DNA of 64,000 bases from Paraburkholderia azotifigens (GTDB lineage Bacteria; Pseudomonadota; Gammaproteobacteria; Burkholderiales; Burkholderiaceae): positions 2,294,001 to 2,358,000 of the forward strand of contig NZ_VOQS01000005.1 in NCBI RefSeq assembly GCF_007995085.1, given 5' to 3'. The notes under the pieces are model-generated. The model ran no database searches and had not been told where the DNA came from. It saw only the letters and a program-made list of their open reading frames with translations. The first letter of the stretch is position 1; each line of letters starts with the position of its first letter. Position numbers and translations under genes: made by a program. Of the stretch, positions 46,800-54,957 are shown piece after piece.

Positions 46800-48269
46800 A
46801 TGATTACCGTACAGGAGTTGCTCGATACCGTATCCCTCAAACTAACGGCTCTTGCAGGCTTGTCCGGGCTGACCCGGACAATCACCTGGGCTCATGCCGT
46901 TGATCTGCCCGATCCGTGGAGATGGATCGCTGCCGGCAATCTGGTCATGACGACAGGTGCAGGCCTTCCGCGTAATGCTCCGGACCAGATTCTCTGGTTG
47001 GAGAAGTTGGCCCAAAGCAATGCAAGTGCGTTAGTGGTCGCACGCCAGGCTGATGCGCCGGAATTGTCTCGCGACATGCTCGAAGCGGCCGACCGTCTCA
47101 TGTTTCCTGTGCTCACAGCGAGCTTCGAGCTTGAATTCGTGCAGTTGTCAAAGCACGTAATCGAGAGTGTGCTGCAGGCCCAGCGCGACCGTTTCAGAGC
47201 CAGTGAACAACTCTTCGAAACTTATGCGACCGCGCTGCGCGACGTGCCCAACATGGCCGGACGAATGACCGTTATATCGGAGCGCCTTCGACTCGGACTG
47301 GTAATCGAAGACGCTCAGAGCGGCGCGGTCATCGTATCCTCAAGCCCCTCGCCATATTCTGATAACACCGCTCCGGTTCTCGAAGAACGCGTCGCGATTG
47401 GCGGCCGGGCGAGGGCGGATCTGGTCATATACCGACAGGACGCGGAAGCTTTACAGGATCCGTTGCTGGTGCGATCTCTCCTCGGCCTGCTCGAGATCGA
47501 ACTTGAGCGGATGATGATCGACCGCGACAACCTGCGAGAAGAAGGCGCCGCACTCTTACGCAGCCTGTTGAAGGGCGAAGCCGAGTTTTCGTTTCGTCCG
47601 ATGCTGGAGCGTCGTGGGCTGACGGGCACGCTCGTCGTGTTGGCGGTCGCTCCTGGCAAGCACGGGTCGTGGAGCGTAGCCGAGATCCACCATGCGCCGC
47701 CTTTGCACGCGCACCCTCCGTTGCTGCTCGCCGATGATGTGCTGCTCGTGCTCGCGCAGGATCGCATCGACACGCAGGAATGCCTGCGACTTGGCTTGGG
47801 TGCAGGCACCGTGGTCGGCATCAGCGGGCCCGTGACGGAAGCCGCTGGCTTTCGCGAGAGCGTGCGCCAGGCGCGCCTGGCACTGGCCCAGGCGCGTGAA
47901 GTGGGAAAGGATCTCGTGCGCTACGGGGAAATCGAATCTGGATATATCACCATGCCGAGGTCGCTTGCTGAGGCGAGCGCCCTGGTTGGCCGCTATCTCG
48001 GTCCCATGATCGAGTACGACCGCGTCCATGGGACCGCGCTGCTCTCGACGCTCGTGACGTTTCTCGAGAACGACGGCAACTGGAAATCCACCGCCTTTGA
48101 TCTGGGGATCCACCGCCAGACCCTTGTCTATCGCCTGAAACAGATCGAGCAACTGAGCGGTGTCAAACCAACCACCACCGACGGCATCACCCGCTTGTGG
48201 CTCGCCCTACAGGCTGGCAGGGCGGCCAATCTGTTGTCGGAAGATATATCGAGATCGTCAGGCAGCTAA
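46800..48269 (+). CDS. PucR-family transcriptional regulator
   Basis: The 489-residue protein begins with the PucR N-terminal domain (MITVQELLDTVSLKLTALAGLSGLTRTITWAHAVDLPDPWRWI), has a GGDEF-like middle, and ends with the PucR-type HTH (LLSTLVTFLENDGNWKSTAFDLGIHRQTLVYRLKQIEQLSG). Members control purine, GABA and polyamine catabolism. The start at ATG 46800 is favoured because it begins the conserved domain; 27 upstream codons do not fit it. It is followed by the transport and oxidation genes it probably controls. Confidence 0.9.
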   Translation: MITVQELLDTVSLKLTALAGLSGLTRTITWAHAVDLPDPWRWIAAGNLVMTTGAGLPRNAPDQILWLEKLAQSNASALVVARQADAPELSRDMLEAADRLMFPVLTASFELEFVQLSKHVIESVLQAQRDRFRASEQLFETYATALRDVPNMAGRMTVISERLRLGLVIEDAQSGAVIVSSSPSPYSDNTAPVLEERVAIGGRARADLVIYRQDAEALQDPLLVRSLLGLLEIELERMMIDRDNLREEGAALLRSLLKGEAEFSFRPMLERRGLTGTLVVLAVAPGKHGSWSVAEIHHAPPLHAHPPLLLADDVLLVLAQDRIDTQECLRLGLGAGTVVGISGPVTEAAGFRESVRQARLALAQAREVGKDLVRYGEIESGYITMPRSLAEASALVGRYLGPMIEYDRVHGTALLSTLVTFLENDGNWKSTAFDLGIHRQTLVYRLKQIEQLSGVKPTTTDGITRLWLALQAGRAANLLSEDISRSSGS

Positions 48270-48285
48270 TCATACATTTGTATGA
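48270..48285. promoter_or_regulatory. Palindrome TCATACA-TT-TGTATGA between pucR and the permease
   Basis: This perfect 7-bp dyad directly follows the pucR stop, about 100 bp upstream of the permease ATG. It is a plausible operator for the cluster. Confidence 0.5.
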
Positions 48286-48385
48286 AAGACATCCTTCGGG
48301 ATGAAATTTTGCGCATAGCCCGGTCCGTGCGTTTTGCTTTTAATGGAGGTCATAGAAGACAAACCCGATTCCAGGAGACAACTCG

Positions 48386-49786
48386 ATGCCTATCCAGACG
48401 GAGCTCGATCCGCGGCTGAAACACGCTCTCAAAACCCGGCATATCAGCATGCTGGCGCTCGGAGGGGTGATCGGAGCAGGCTTGTTCGTAGGCTCCAGCG
48501 CAGTGATTGCATCGACGGGACCGGGCGCGTTCATCACCTACGCCATCACGGGATTGATCGTCGCCCTGATCATGCGGATGCTGGGCGAAATGGCTGCGGC
48601 GCAACCCATGAAGGGCTCATTCGTCGACTATGCGCGTCTCGCGTACGGCGATATCGCCGGCTATGCGATGGGATGGCTCTACTGGTATTTCTGGGTGATC
48701 GTGGTCGGCTTCGAGGCCGTCGTCGGCGGACAGACCATCCACGCATGGATGCCTGGCATTCCCGTCTGGATCATCTCACTCGGGCTGATGATCATGATGA
48801 CGGCGCTCAATCTCTTGTCCGTCAAATCGTTCGGCGAAGCTGAGTACTGGTTCGCGGGCGTCAAGATCGTCGCGATTGCTGCTTTCCTGATCATCGCAGG
48901 CGCGTACGTCTTCCATGTCTGGCCAGCATCGACGGCAACGTTTTCCAACCTGACCGCACACGGCGGCTTCTTTCCCAAAGGTGTTGGGACGCTGTTCACG
49001 GGCGTCGTGGTCGTGATCTTCTCAATGACAGGCGTGGAAGTCGCCACCATTGCTGCTGCGGAATCCGAGCATCCGGAACGCAACGTTCGACGTGCCGTCA
49101 ACACGGTGATGGCTCGCATCCTGGTCTTCTTCGTTCTCTCGGCGTTCTTCATCGTTGTGGCCCAGCCATGGACGGACATCGTGCCAGGCAAATCGCCGTT
49201 CGTGACGACGCTCGAAAAGGTCGGCATCCCGGGCGCAGCCACCGTCTTGACCGCCGTCATCCTGGTAGCCGTGCTGTCCGTGCTCAACGCTGGACTCTAT
49301 ACATCGTCGCGCCTGCTGCTGGTCCTCAGTTCGAACAACGAGGCGCCGAAGTGGCTGGGACGTGTCAATGGGCGTGGCGTGCCTGCCCGGGGCGTCGTCG
49401 TGTCGACGCTCATCGGCTACGGTTGTGTTGTGATCGCAGCGCTCTGGCCCGACACGGTCTTTCTTTTCCTGATCAACTCGTCGGGTGCTGTGTTTCTGTT
49501 CGTCTATCTGATGATCTGCCTGTCGCAACTCAAGCTGAGAGGCGAATGGGAACGTCGGGGCGTACTGAAGCTCCGCATGTGGGGCCATCCGTGGCTGCCG
49601 CTCCTCGTAACCTCCACCATCGTGGCCGTACTTGCCAGTATGGCGCTTGATCCGAAGAGTCAGATAAGCCTTCTGCAAAGCGTCATCGCGCTGGTTGTCA
49701 TCCTGGCCTCGTACCCGGTGTTCTGCGTCAAGGGCAAGCGGAAGCAGGCGCGAACCGTGACGCCAGCGGGTGCAAATCGCACGTGA
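48386..49786 (+). CDS. APC-family amino acid/GABA permease
   Basis: The 466-residue, 12-TM permease starts LKHALKTRHISMLALGGVIGAGLFVGSSAVI, the amino-acid transporter signature, and resembles GabP and related AAT-family members. Its probable substrate is an amino acid or gamma-amino acid. A caggagacaac site precedes ATG 48386. It is followed 81 bp later by an FAD amine oxidoreductase, suggesting uptake then oxidation. Confidence 0.88.
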   Translation: MPIQTELDPRLKHALKTRHISMLALGGVIGAGLFVGSSAVIASTGPGAFITYAITGLIVALIMRMLGEMAAAQPMKGSFVDYARLAYGDIAGYAMGWLYWYFWVIVVGFEAVVGGQTIHAWMPGIPVWIISLGLMIMMTALNLLSVKSFGEAEYWFAGVKIVAIAAFLIIAGAYVFHVWPASTATFSNLTAHGGFFPKGVGTLFTGVVVVIFSMTGVEVATIAAAESEHPERNVRRAVNTVMARILVFFVLSAFFIVVAQPWTDIVPGKSPFVTTLEKVGIPGAATVLTAVILVAVLSVLNAGLYTSSRLLLVLSSNNEAPKWLGRVNGRGVPARGVVVSTLIGYGCVVIAALWPDTVFLFLINSSGAVFLFVYLMICLSQLKLRGEWERRGVLKLRMWGHPWLPLLVTSTIVAVLASMALDPKSQISLLQSVIALVVILASYPVFCVKGKRKQARTVTPAGANRT

Positions 49787-49867
49787 TGCATCGTCCGGCG
49801 CAGCCGTCGTCGCAGAGCAAATGCACCGAATTGCATGAACAAGAACCTGGATTGGTAGGAGAGACGG

Positions 49868-51250
49868 ATGCCATCCGTGCAAGAACTGACACAACTTCCG
49901 AACCGCCCGCTGTGGCATGAACACTCGCCCGCGCGGGCAACGCTGGACGGGGACGAGCAGGCCGATGTCGTCATTGTCGGCGCGGGTTATACCGGGCTAT
50001 GGACTGCGTACTATCTGCTGAAGGCGCAGCCATCGCTCAACGTCGTCCTGCTGGAGCGGGAAGCAGTCGGCTTCGGCGCCTCGGGTCGCAACGGAGGATG
50101 GGCGTCGGCGATATTTCCGATTTCGCTCGAACGGGTAGCGCAAATGTATTCGCACTCAGCCGCGTTGCATTTGCAGGCGGCGATGAACGAGACCGTGAAC
50201 GAGATTGGACGTGTGCTCGATCTTGAAGGCATCGATGCTGACTATGCAAAGCAAGGCTTTGTTTCTCTTGCACGCAGTCAGCCACAGTTCGAGCGGATTC
50301 AAGCCTTGGTCGATGCGTCCGTTCGCTTTGGACTGCCCGATCAATGGCGTGCGCTCAACGCGACGGAAGCTACGGCGCGGATCGGCGCCGCGCGTGTGTT
50401 GGGCGGCCTTTACACCGAGCACTGCGCGTTGATCCATCCCGGCAAGCTGGTGCGTGGACTGGCAGCCGTTGTAGAGGCAATGGGCGCGCGAATCTTCGAG
50501 AAGACGGCCGCTCTCCATATCGCTTCTGGCCGGGTGACCACGGAACGTGGCGGCGTCAAGGCGCAAACGGTGGTGCGCGCGACCGAAGCGTTTTCCTGCC
50601 AACTGCCGGAGAACAGCCGCTCGGTCATTCCGCTGTACTCCCTCGTGCTGGCGACGGAACCGCTGCCGCAAGAGCTGCGCCAGAGGCTGCGGCTCGATCA
50701 TCGCCTGGCGTTCAACGACATGCGACACCTGAGAGTGTACGGGCAGGTGACGGCGGAAGGCCGGCTGGTGTTTGGTGGACGCGGCGCGCCATATCGCTTC
50801 GGCTCCAGGATCACACCGGAGGATGACCTGGTCGACAAGGTACACGCCAGCATCCACGCCGCCATGCTTGAGTTCTTCCCCGACCTGGCCGATGCGCGCA
50901 TCACGCATCGCTGGGGCGGCGCGCTCGGCGTGTCGCGAGACTGGTGCCCGACCGTGAGCATGGACAAGGCCGCGCGCATTGCGTGGGCTGGAAACTACGT
51001 CGGCGATGGCGTCGCGACGAGTAACCTGGCCGGTCGCATTCTGCGCAATCTGATTCTCGATCGCGACGACGAAATCAACCAGTTGCCCGTGGTCAACCAT
51101 CGCTCGCCGGCGTGGGAGCCGGAGCCTTTTCGCTGGATTGGCGTCAATGGCGGTCTCACGGCGGCGGGCCTCAGCGATCTGGAAGAACGTGTAACCAACC
51201 AGCCATCGCGTACAGCAAGGGTTCTCGAAAAGCTGACGGGTGCCCATTGA
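49868..51250 (+). CDS. FAD-dependent amine/amino-acid oxidoreductase (DAO fold, PuuB-like)
   Basis: The 460-residue protein has the FAD dinucleotide motif ADVVIVGAGYTGLWTAYYL, FGASGRNGGWASA, and the C-terminal GNYVGDGVATSNLAGRIL. This is the pattern of gamma-glutamylputrescine oxidoreductase and related D-amino-acid-oxidase-fold enzymes. It would oxidise an amine to the imine or aldehyde. The ggtaggagagacgg site supports ATG 49868. It is tightly followed (15 bp) by a cupin gene. Confidence 0.88.
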   Translation: MPSVQELTQLPNRPLWHEHSPARATLDGDEQADVVIVGAGYTGLWTAYYLLKAQPSLNVVLLEREAVGFGASGRNGGWASAIFPISLERVAQMYSHSAALHLQAAMNETVNEIGRVLDLEGIDADYAKQGFVSLARSQPQFERIQALVDASVRFGLPDQWRALNATEATARIGAARVLGGLYTEHCALIHPGKLVRGLAAVVEAMGARIFEKTAALHIASGRVTTERGGVKAQTVVRATEAFSCQLPENSRSVIPLYSLVLATEPLPQELRQRLRLDHRLAFNDMRHLRVYGQVTAEGRLVFGGRGAPYRFGSRITPEDDLVDKVHASIHAAMLEFFPDLADARITHRWGGALGVSRDWCPTVSMDKAARIAWAGNYVGDGVATSNLAGRILRNLILDRDDEINQLPVVNHRSPAWEPEPFRWIGVNGGLTAAGLSDLEERVTNQPSRTARVLEKLTGAH

Positions 51251-51265
51251 AAAAGGAGTGACTAC

Positions 51266-51616
51266 ATGACGAAGTTCACCATTGTGAAAGCCGCCGATAT
51301 TGCGTCGGTGCAACTCGCCGCAGCCGGACAGCGGCCCGGAGCCGATAGCGGCGATCCCCAGATTGCTGTCAGGACGGTCGCGCCAGAGGCGGTGGGAAAT
51401 CTGGGGATATGGGAATGCCAGCCTGGCGGCTGGCCGGTCATCAACCGTCCGGATACCGAATTCACGTACATCATTTCCGGCCGCGCGAGGCTCACCGACG
51501 ACTCGACGGGCGAAGTGACGGAAATCACTGGTGGAGATCTCGTTATCCTGCCGCCCGGTTGGACGGGGCGTTGGGACGTGCTGGAGCCCGTTCGCAAGAT
51601 ATATGCGATTTATTGA
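51266..51616 (+). CDS. Cupin-domain protein (cupin_3/DUF861 type)
   Basis: The 116-residue single cupin contains IWECQPGGWPVINRPDTEFTYIISGRARLTDD and GGDLVILPPGWTGRWDVLEPVRKIYAIY. This DUF861 group often pairs with FAD amine oxidoreductases of the preceding type. The usual metal His residues are largely replaced, so it is probably a binding or regulatory cupin. AAAGGAG precedes the ATG by 8 nt; the gene is in the same operon. Confidence 0.87.
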   Translation: MTKFTIVKAADIASVQLAAAGQRPGADSGDPQIAVRTVAPEAVGNLGIWECQPGGWPVINRPDTEFTYIISGRARLTDDSTGEVTEITGGDLVILPPGWTGRWDVLEPVRKIYAIY

Positions 51617-51668
51617 ATGCGAAGCGATTGAGTACCTATAAAACCGACTAATCGTTTGGAGACAAATC

Positions 51669-52799
51669 ATGCGTAAATTCATTTATCTTGGCGCGGCGAC
51701 AGCTTGCACGGCGGTTACGCTGACGCTGCCGGCAATGGCACAGGAAGTCGTCGTCATTGGACATTCGGCTCCGCTTACGGGGCCTCAAGCGGCAAACGGC
51801 AAGGACAATGAATATGGCGCGCGAATGGCTATCGACGAACTCAATAAACAGGGAATCCTGATCGCAGGAAAGAAGGTCACCTTCAAACTGGAGTCGCAAG
51901 ATGATCAGGCCGACCCCAAGACGGGCGTTCAGATCGCCCAGAATCTGGTTGACCATAACGTCGTCGCTGTTCTGGGGCCGTACAACTCGGGGGTGGCCAT
52001 CCCGGCATCTCGCGTCTACAACAATGCAGGGGTTGCGCTCCTGCCTGTCGCATCCAATCCCTCCATCACAAAACAGGGCTTCAGGAACATTTTCCGGATC
52101 GGCGCCAGTGACTCCCAGCTCGGCGGAACAATGGGAGATTTTGCGGCGAAGGAACTAAAGGCCAAAACGGTTGCGATCATCGACGACCGTTCTGCCTATG
52201 GACAGGGAATTGCGGAACAGTTCGAGGAATCGGCTAAGGCAAACGGACTCGAGATTGTCGACAAGCAATTCACCAATGGCCAGGCAACTGATTTCCTTGG
52301 CATCCTCACGGCGCTCAAGGCGAAGAATCCAGATGTCATATTCTTCGGCGGCTATGCATCTCAGGCTGCGCCGATGGTCAAGCAGATGCGACAGCGTGGC
52401 CTGCGAGCGAAGTTACTGGGAGGCGACGCTATTTGTACCGCCGACATGGGTAAAGTGGCGGGCGACGCAGCCTCGATCGTCTACTGTTCGCAGGGTGGAA
52501 CCGCTTTGGACCAGACTGAGGAAGGGCGACAGTTCATCAAGAAGTACAAGGACACTTACCATGCCGACATGCAGGTTTATGCCGTCAACTACTATGATGC
52601 CGTCAAGATGCTGGCTGACGCCATGACGAAAGCTGCGACGACGACTGACAAAAGCAAACTGATCGCGCAACTCGCGAAGGAACAATACAAGGGGATTGCC
52701 GGCACGTACTCTTTCGATGCAGATGGAAATCTGAAGGGCGCGCCAACAACCGTCTATATCATTCGCAACGGCGTGCCGGTTCCTTACGCCAGGAAGTGA
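51669..52799 (+). CDS. Branched-chain amino acid-type ABC substrate-binding protein (LivK family), orphan
   Basis: The 376-residue periplasmic protein has a signal peptide (MRKFIYLGAATACTAVTLTLPAMAQ) and the LivK fold: VVVIGHSAPLTGPQAANGKD, GPYNSGVAIPASRVYNNAGVALLPVASNPSIT, AVNYYDAVKMLADAM. No LivHMGF permease or ATPase genes follow in this window, so it must work with a transporter encoded elsewhere or serve sensing. An ATTTGGAGAC-type site lies upstream. It seems co-transcribed with the cupin gene (52-bp gap). Confidence 0.9.
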   Translation: MRKFIYLGAATACTAVTLTLPAMAQEVVVIGHSAPLTGPQAANGKDNEYGARMAIDELNKQGILIAGKKVTFKLESQDDQADPKTGVQIAQNLVDHNVVAVLGPYNSGVAIPASRVYNNAGVALLPVASNPSITKQGFRNIFRIGASDSQLGGTMGDFAAKELKAKTVAIIDDRSAYGQGIAEQFEESAKANGLEIVDKQFTNGQATDFLGILTALKAKNPDVIFFGGYASQAAPMVKQMRQRGLRAKLLGGDAICTADMGKVAGDAASIVYCSQGGTALDQTEEGRQFIKKYKDTYHADMQVYAVNYYDAVKMLADAMTKAATTTDKSKLIAQLAKEQYKGIAGTYSFDADGNLKGAPTTVYIIRNGVPVPYARK

Positions 52800-52823
52800 A
52801 GATCCGCCGACTTGGCCCAAATC

Positions 52824-52850
52824 GCCGGGTACCTATTCAAAGTACCCGGC
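52824..52850. terminator. Terminator-like hairpin after the LivK-type gene
   Basis: This perfect 9-bp stem GCCGGGTAC/GTACCCGGC with a 9-nt loop lies 25 bp after the stop. It has no clear U-tract, so it may be Rho-assisted or a stability element. Confidence 0.6.
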
Positions 52851-53227
52851 TGATGGCTTCCTGGTGAAGCAGCTTCCTCTGTTCTTCGAGCCGGAATAGC
52901 ATGAATCGTCGAGGCTGCGCAGAGATGTCGGACGATCGTGCGTGTTCGAGCGGACGATCTCCAGACAGTACGTAGCCGAAATTACTCGGACCAGACACCC
53001 GTAGGTCTCGCAGGCTTTCTTTCACCTGGGAACGGCGATGTCGCAAACTGGTCATTGCTGTAGACCGCTTCACTTCTGAGGTAGAACTAGCACTGGCCTC
53101 CCTATATGGCATCATTGGAACGGTCGAGTCGTATATTCGGTTGGTCGACCCCGGCAAGTCCATCGGGAAATGCCGTCGGCTGAGCCGACTACAATGGATC
53201 CTGGCCAAAAAACGAATACGACCAGCC
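52851..53227. other. Intergenic stretch, 377 bp
   Basis: No supported gene. It contains a small hairpin GTCGGC-tga-GCCGAC at 53175-53189 just before the DUF3047 gene. The open minus-strand frame 52837-53229 has no domain features. Confidence 0.45.
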
Positions 53228-54001
53228 ATGCCTCTTATCTCGATCCATCAAGCGCGGAAACGAACAGCCCGGCCAGTCTGGCTCGCCGTGTGCGTCGCGC
53301 TCCTACTGTTGCCGGCAGCCCTCGTTGCGCAGGAAGAAAAACCGGGTATTGCCTTTTCAACGATCGAGCCCGGCGAACCACTTCCCGCAGGCTGGAAGAA
53401 CCTGCCGGTTGCGCACGGCAAGCGCGTGACGCAATACACGCTTGTTCACGACGGCGACACCACCGTCCTGCAGGCGGACGCGGACCGCTCTGCTTCGGCG
53501 CTCATGCACGAGGGTAATATCGACCTCGTCCGCACACCCGTCGTAGCGTGGCGCTGGAAAGCAAAAGGACCGATCGAGGGCGCCGACAACCGCGTCGGAT
53601 CAAAGGAAGACGCGCCAGCGCGACTGGTGTTCTTATTTGACGGCGACAAAAGCAAGCTATCGTTTTTTGACAGGGCCAAGATGGACCTTGCAAAGCGCCT
53701 GGGTGGCGAAGAGCTGCCCTATGCCACGCTGATGTATGTCTGGTCAACCACCGCTGCGCCAGGCACCGTCATTGCCAATCCTCACACGAACCGCGTACAG
53801 ATGATCGTGGTCTCTGGTCGGTCCGGCGATGCGGGTCACTGGCAAACCCTGCACCGCAATATCGTGCAAGACTACGAGCGCGTCTTTCACGAACCGCCTG
53901 GACGAATCACCGGCTACGGGCTGCTGACCGATACCGATAATACCGGTACTACTACGCGCGCTTGGTACGGAGACGTCGAGTTCCTTCTCGGGCCTCGATA
54001 A
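53228..54001 (+). CDS. Exported DUF3047 protein
   Basis: The 257-residue protein has an N-terminal hydrophobic signal (VWLAVCVALLLLPAALVAQ) and a DUF3047 domain with PVVAWRWKAKGPIEGADNR, ARLVFLFDGD, ATLMYVWSTTAAPGTVIANPHTNRVQMIVV and a C-terminal GDVEFLLGPR. It probably adopts a lectin-like jelly roll (inference); the function of the family is unknown. Start ATG 53228 is preferred to an upstream frame extension that lacks a ribosome site. Confidence 0.85.
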   Translation: MPLISIHQARKRTARPVWLAVCVALLLLPAALVAQEEKPGIAFSTIEPGEPLPAGWKNLPVAHGKRVTQYTLVHDGDTTVLQADADRSASALMHEGNIDLVRTPVVAWRWKAKGPIEGADNRVGSKEDAPARLVFLFDGDKSKLSFFDRAKMDLAKRLGGEELPYATLMYVWSTTAAPGTVIANPHTNRVQMIVVSGRSGDAGHWQTLHRNIVQDYERVFHEPPGRITGYGLLTDTDNTGTTTRAWYGDVEFLLGPR

Positions 54002-54210
54002 CGCAAAGCGGCCGAACTATCTGAGTCCATCTGTCCGATCGGAGAGGGCTGTGCTTCAGTCCTTTCTCCGGAAGCTGCCAGTCGAAATCGTTCTCCCTGC
54101 GCGGACGATAGATGGCCTGGGTCAAGGCGTGCAAACGGCCATTCGATTGCCCAGGAGAAGCTTGTCACCCAAACATTGCAAAAAGTAATTTTGTGAGCCG
54201 GAGTTTCACA

Positions 54211-54497
54211 TCATGAAGTGATGTGAAAGACCACCTTGGTGGCGAGCACGGTTTCATCGCGTTTCGCGAATTCCTTCAACGCGCGGCCGACGATTTCCTC
54301 GGACGTGCCATCGGAATAGGTGTTCGCGGTATCGAAGAAATTGATCCCGGCTTCTACCGCCTGACGGATCAACGGGCGGCTTGCGTCCTCGTTCAGCGTC
54401 CACGGGTGCGGGCCGCGCTCGGCACGCCGTACGTCATGCAACCCAGGCAGAGCGGGGAGATATCGAGTCCGGTGCGGCCCAGCCTCACATAGTCGAT
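54211..54497 (-). pseudogene. Aldo/keto reductase, N-terminal fragment, frameshifted and without start codon
   Basis: The frame reads DYVRLGRTGLDISPLCLGCMTYG from 54497 and continues one frame over as RGPHPWTLNEDASRPLIRQAVEAGINFFDTANTYSDGTSEEIVGRALKEF up to DETVLATKVVFH, where homology ends. This is the N-terminal third of a YajO-type aldo/keto reductase with the catalytic Asp/Tyr region. The expected ATG is ATC (54495-54497), and there is a one-base frame change near 54405-54420. The C-terminal third of the same kind of gene is at 40798-41013 in the same orientation. Confidence 0.82.
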
Positions 54498-54662
54498 CTC
54501 ATCCTCCGTGCAATTCGGCATTCGATCATGTCGCAAGTGGTCGACGCACGCGTCGATCAGCCGACATCGCGCTTCGTGCAGGTCCGTTTTCTGCTGCGGC
54601 CAGTCGAAGTTGACGGGCGGCATGTCGGCCGCTGTCACGAACAACGGAAAGGGAGCTGACGC

Positions 54663-54896
54663 ATGAAGAAAATCACGCTATCGATCATCGTGGCGACTAC
54701 GGCATTCGCCTTCGCTAATGCAAGCCACGCCGAAGGCTGCGCGAAAGGTGCAGCGGTCGGCGGCGTCACGGGACATGTGGCGGGTAAGCACGGCGTCGCT
54801 GGCGCGACGGCGGGCTGCGCGATCGGACACCACGAAGCGAAAAAGAAACAGAAGGCCGCCAGCGATGCGGCAGCGAAAGGCAGCGCGCCTCAGTGA
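54663..54896 (+). CDS. Small exported glycine-rich protein
   Basis: The 77-residue protein has a signal peptide (MKKITLSIIVATTAFAFANASHA-E) and a glycine-zipper-like core GAAVGGVTGHVAGKHGVAGATAGCAIGHH, then a Lys-rich tail. Glycine-zipper proteins insert in or span the envelope; the exact role is unknown. An aaagggagc site precedes the ATG. Confidence 0.78.
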   Translation: MKKITLSIIVATTAFAFANASHAEGCAKGAAVGGVTGHVAGKHGVAGATAGCAIGHHEAKKKQKAASDAAAKGSAPQ

Positions 54897-54957
54897 TCGC
54901 GAGCGCGGGCAGTGCGCGAGTTTGCGCTCAAAGGCGCAAATCCGGATGTCGGCGCGC

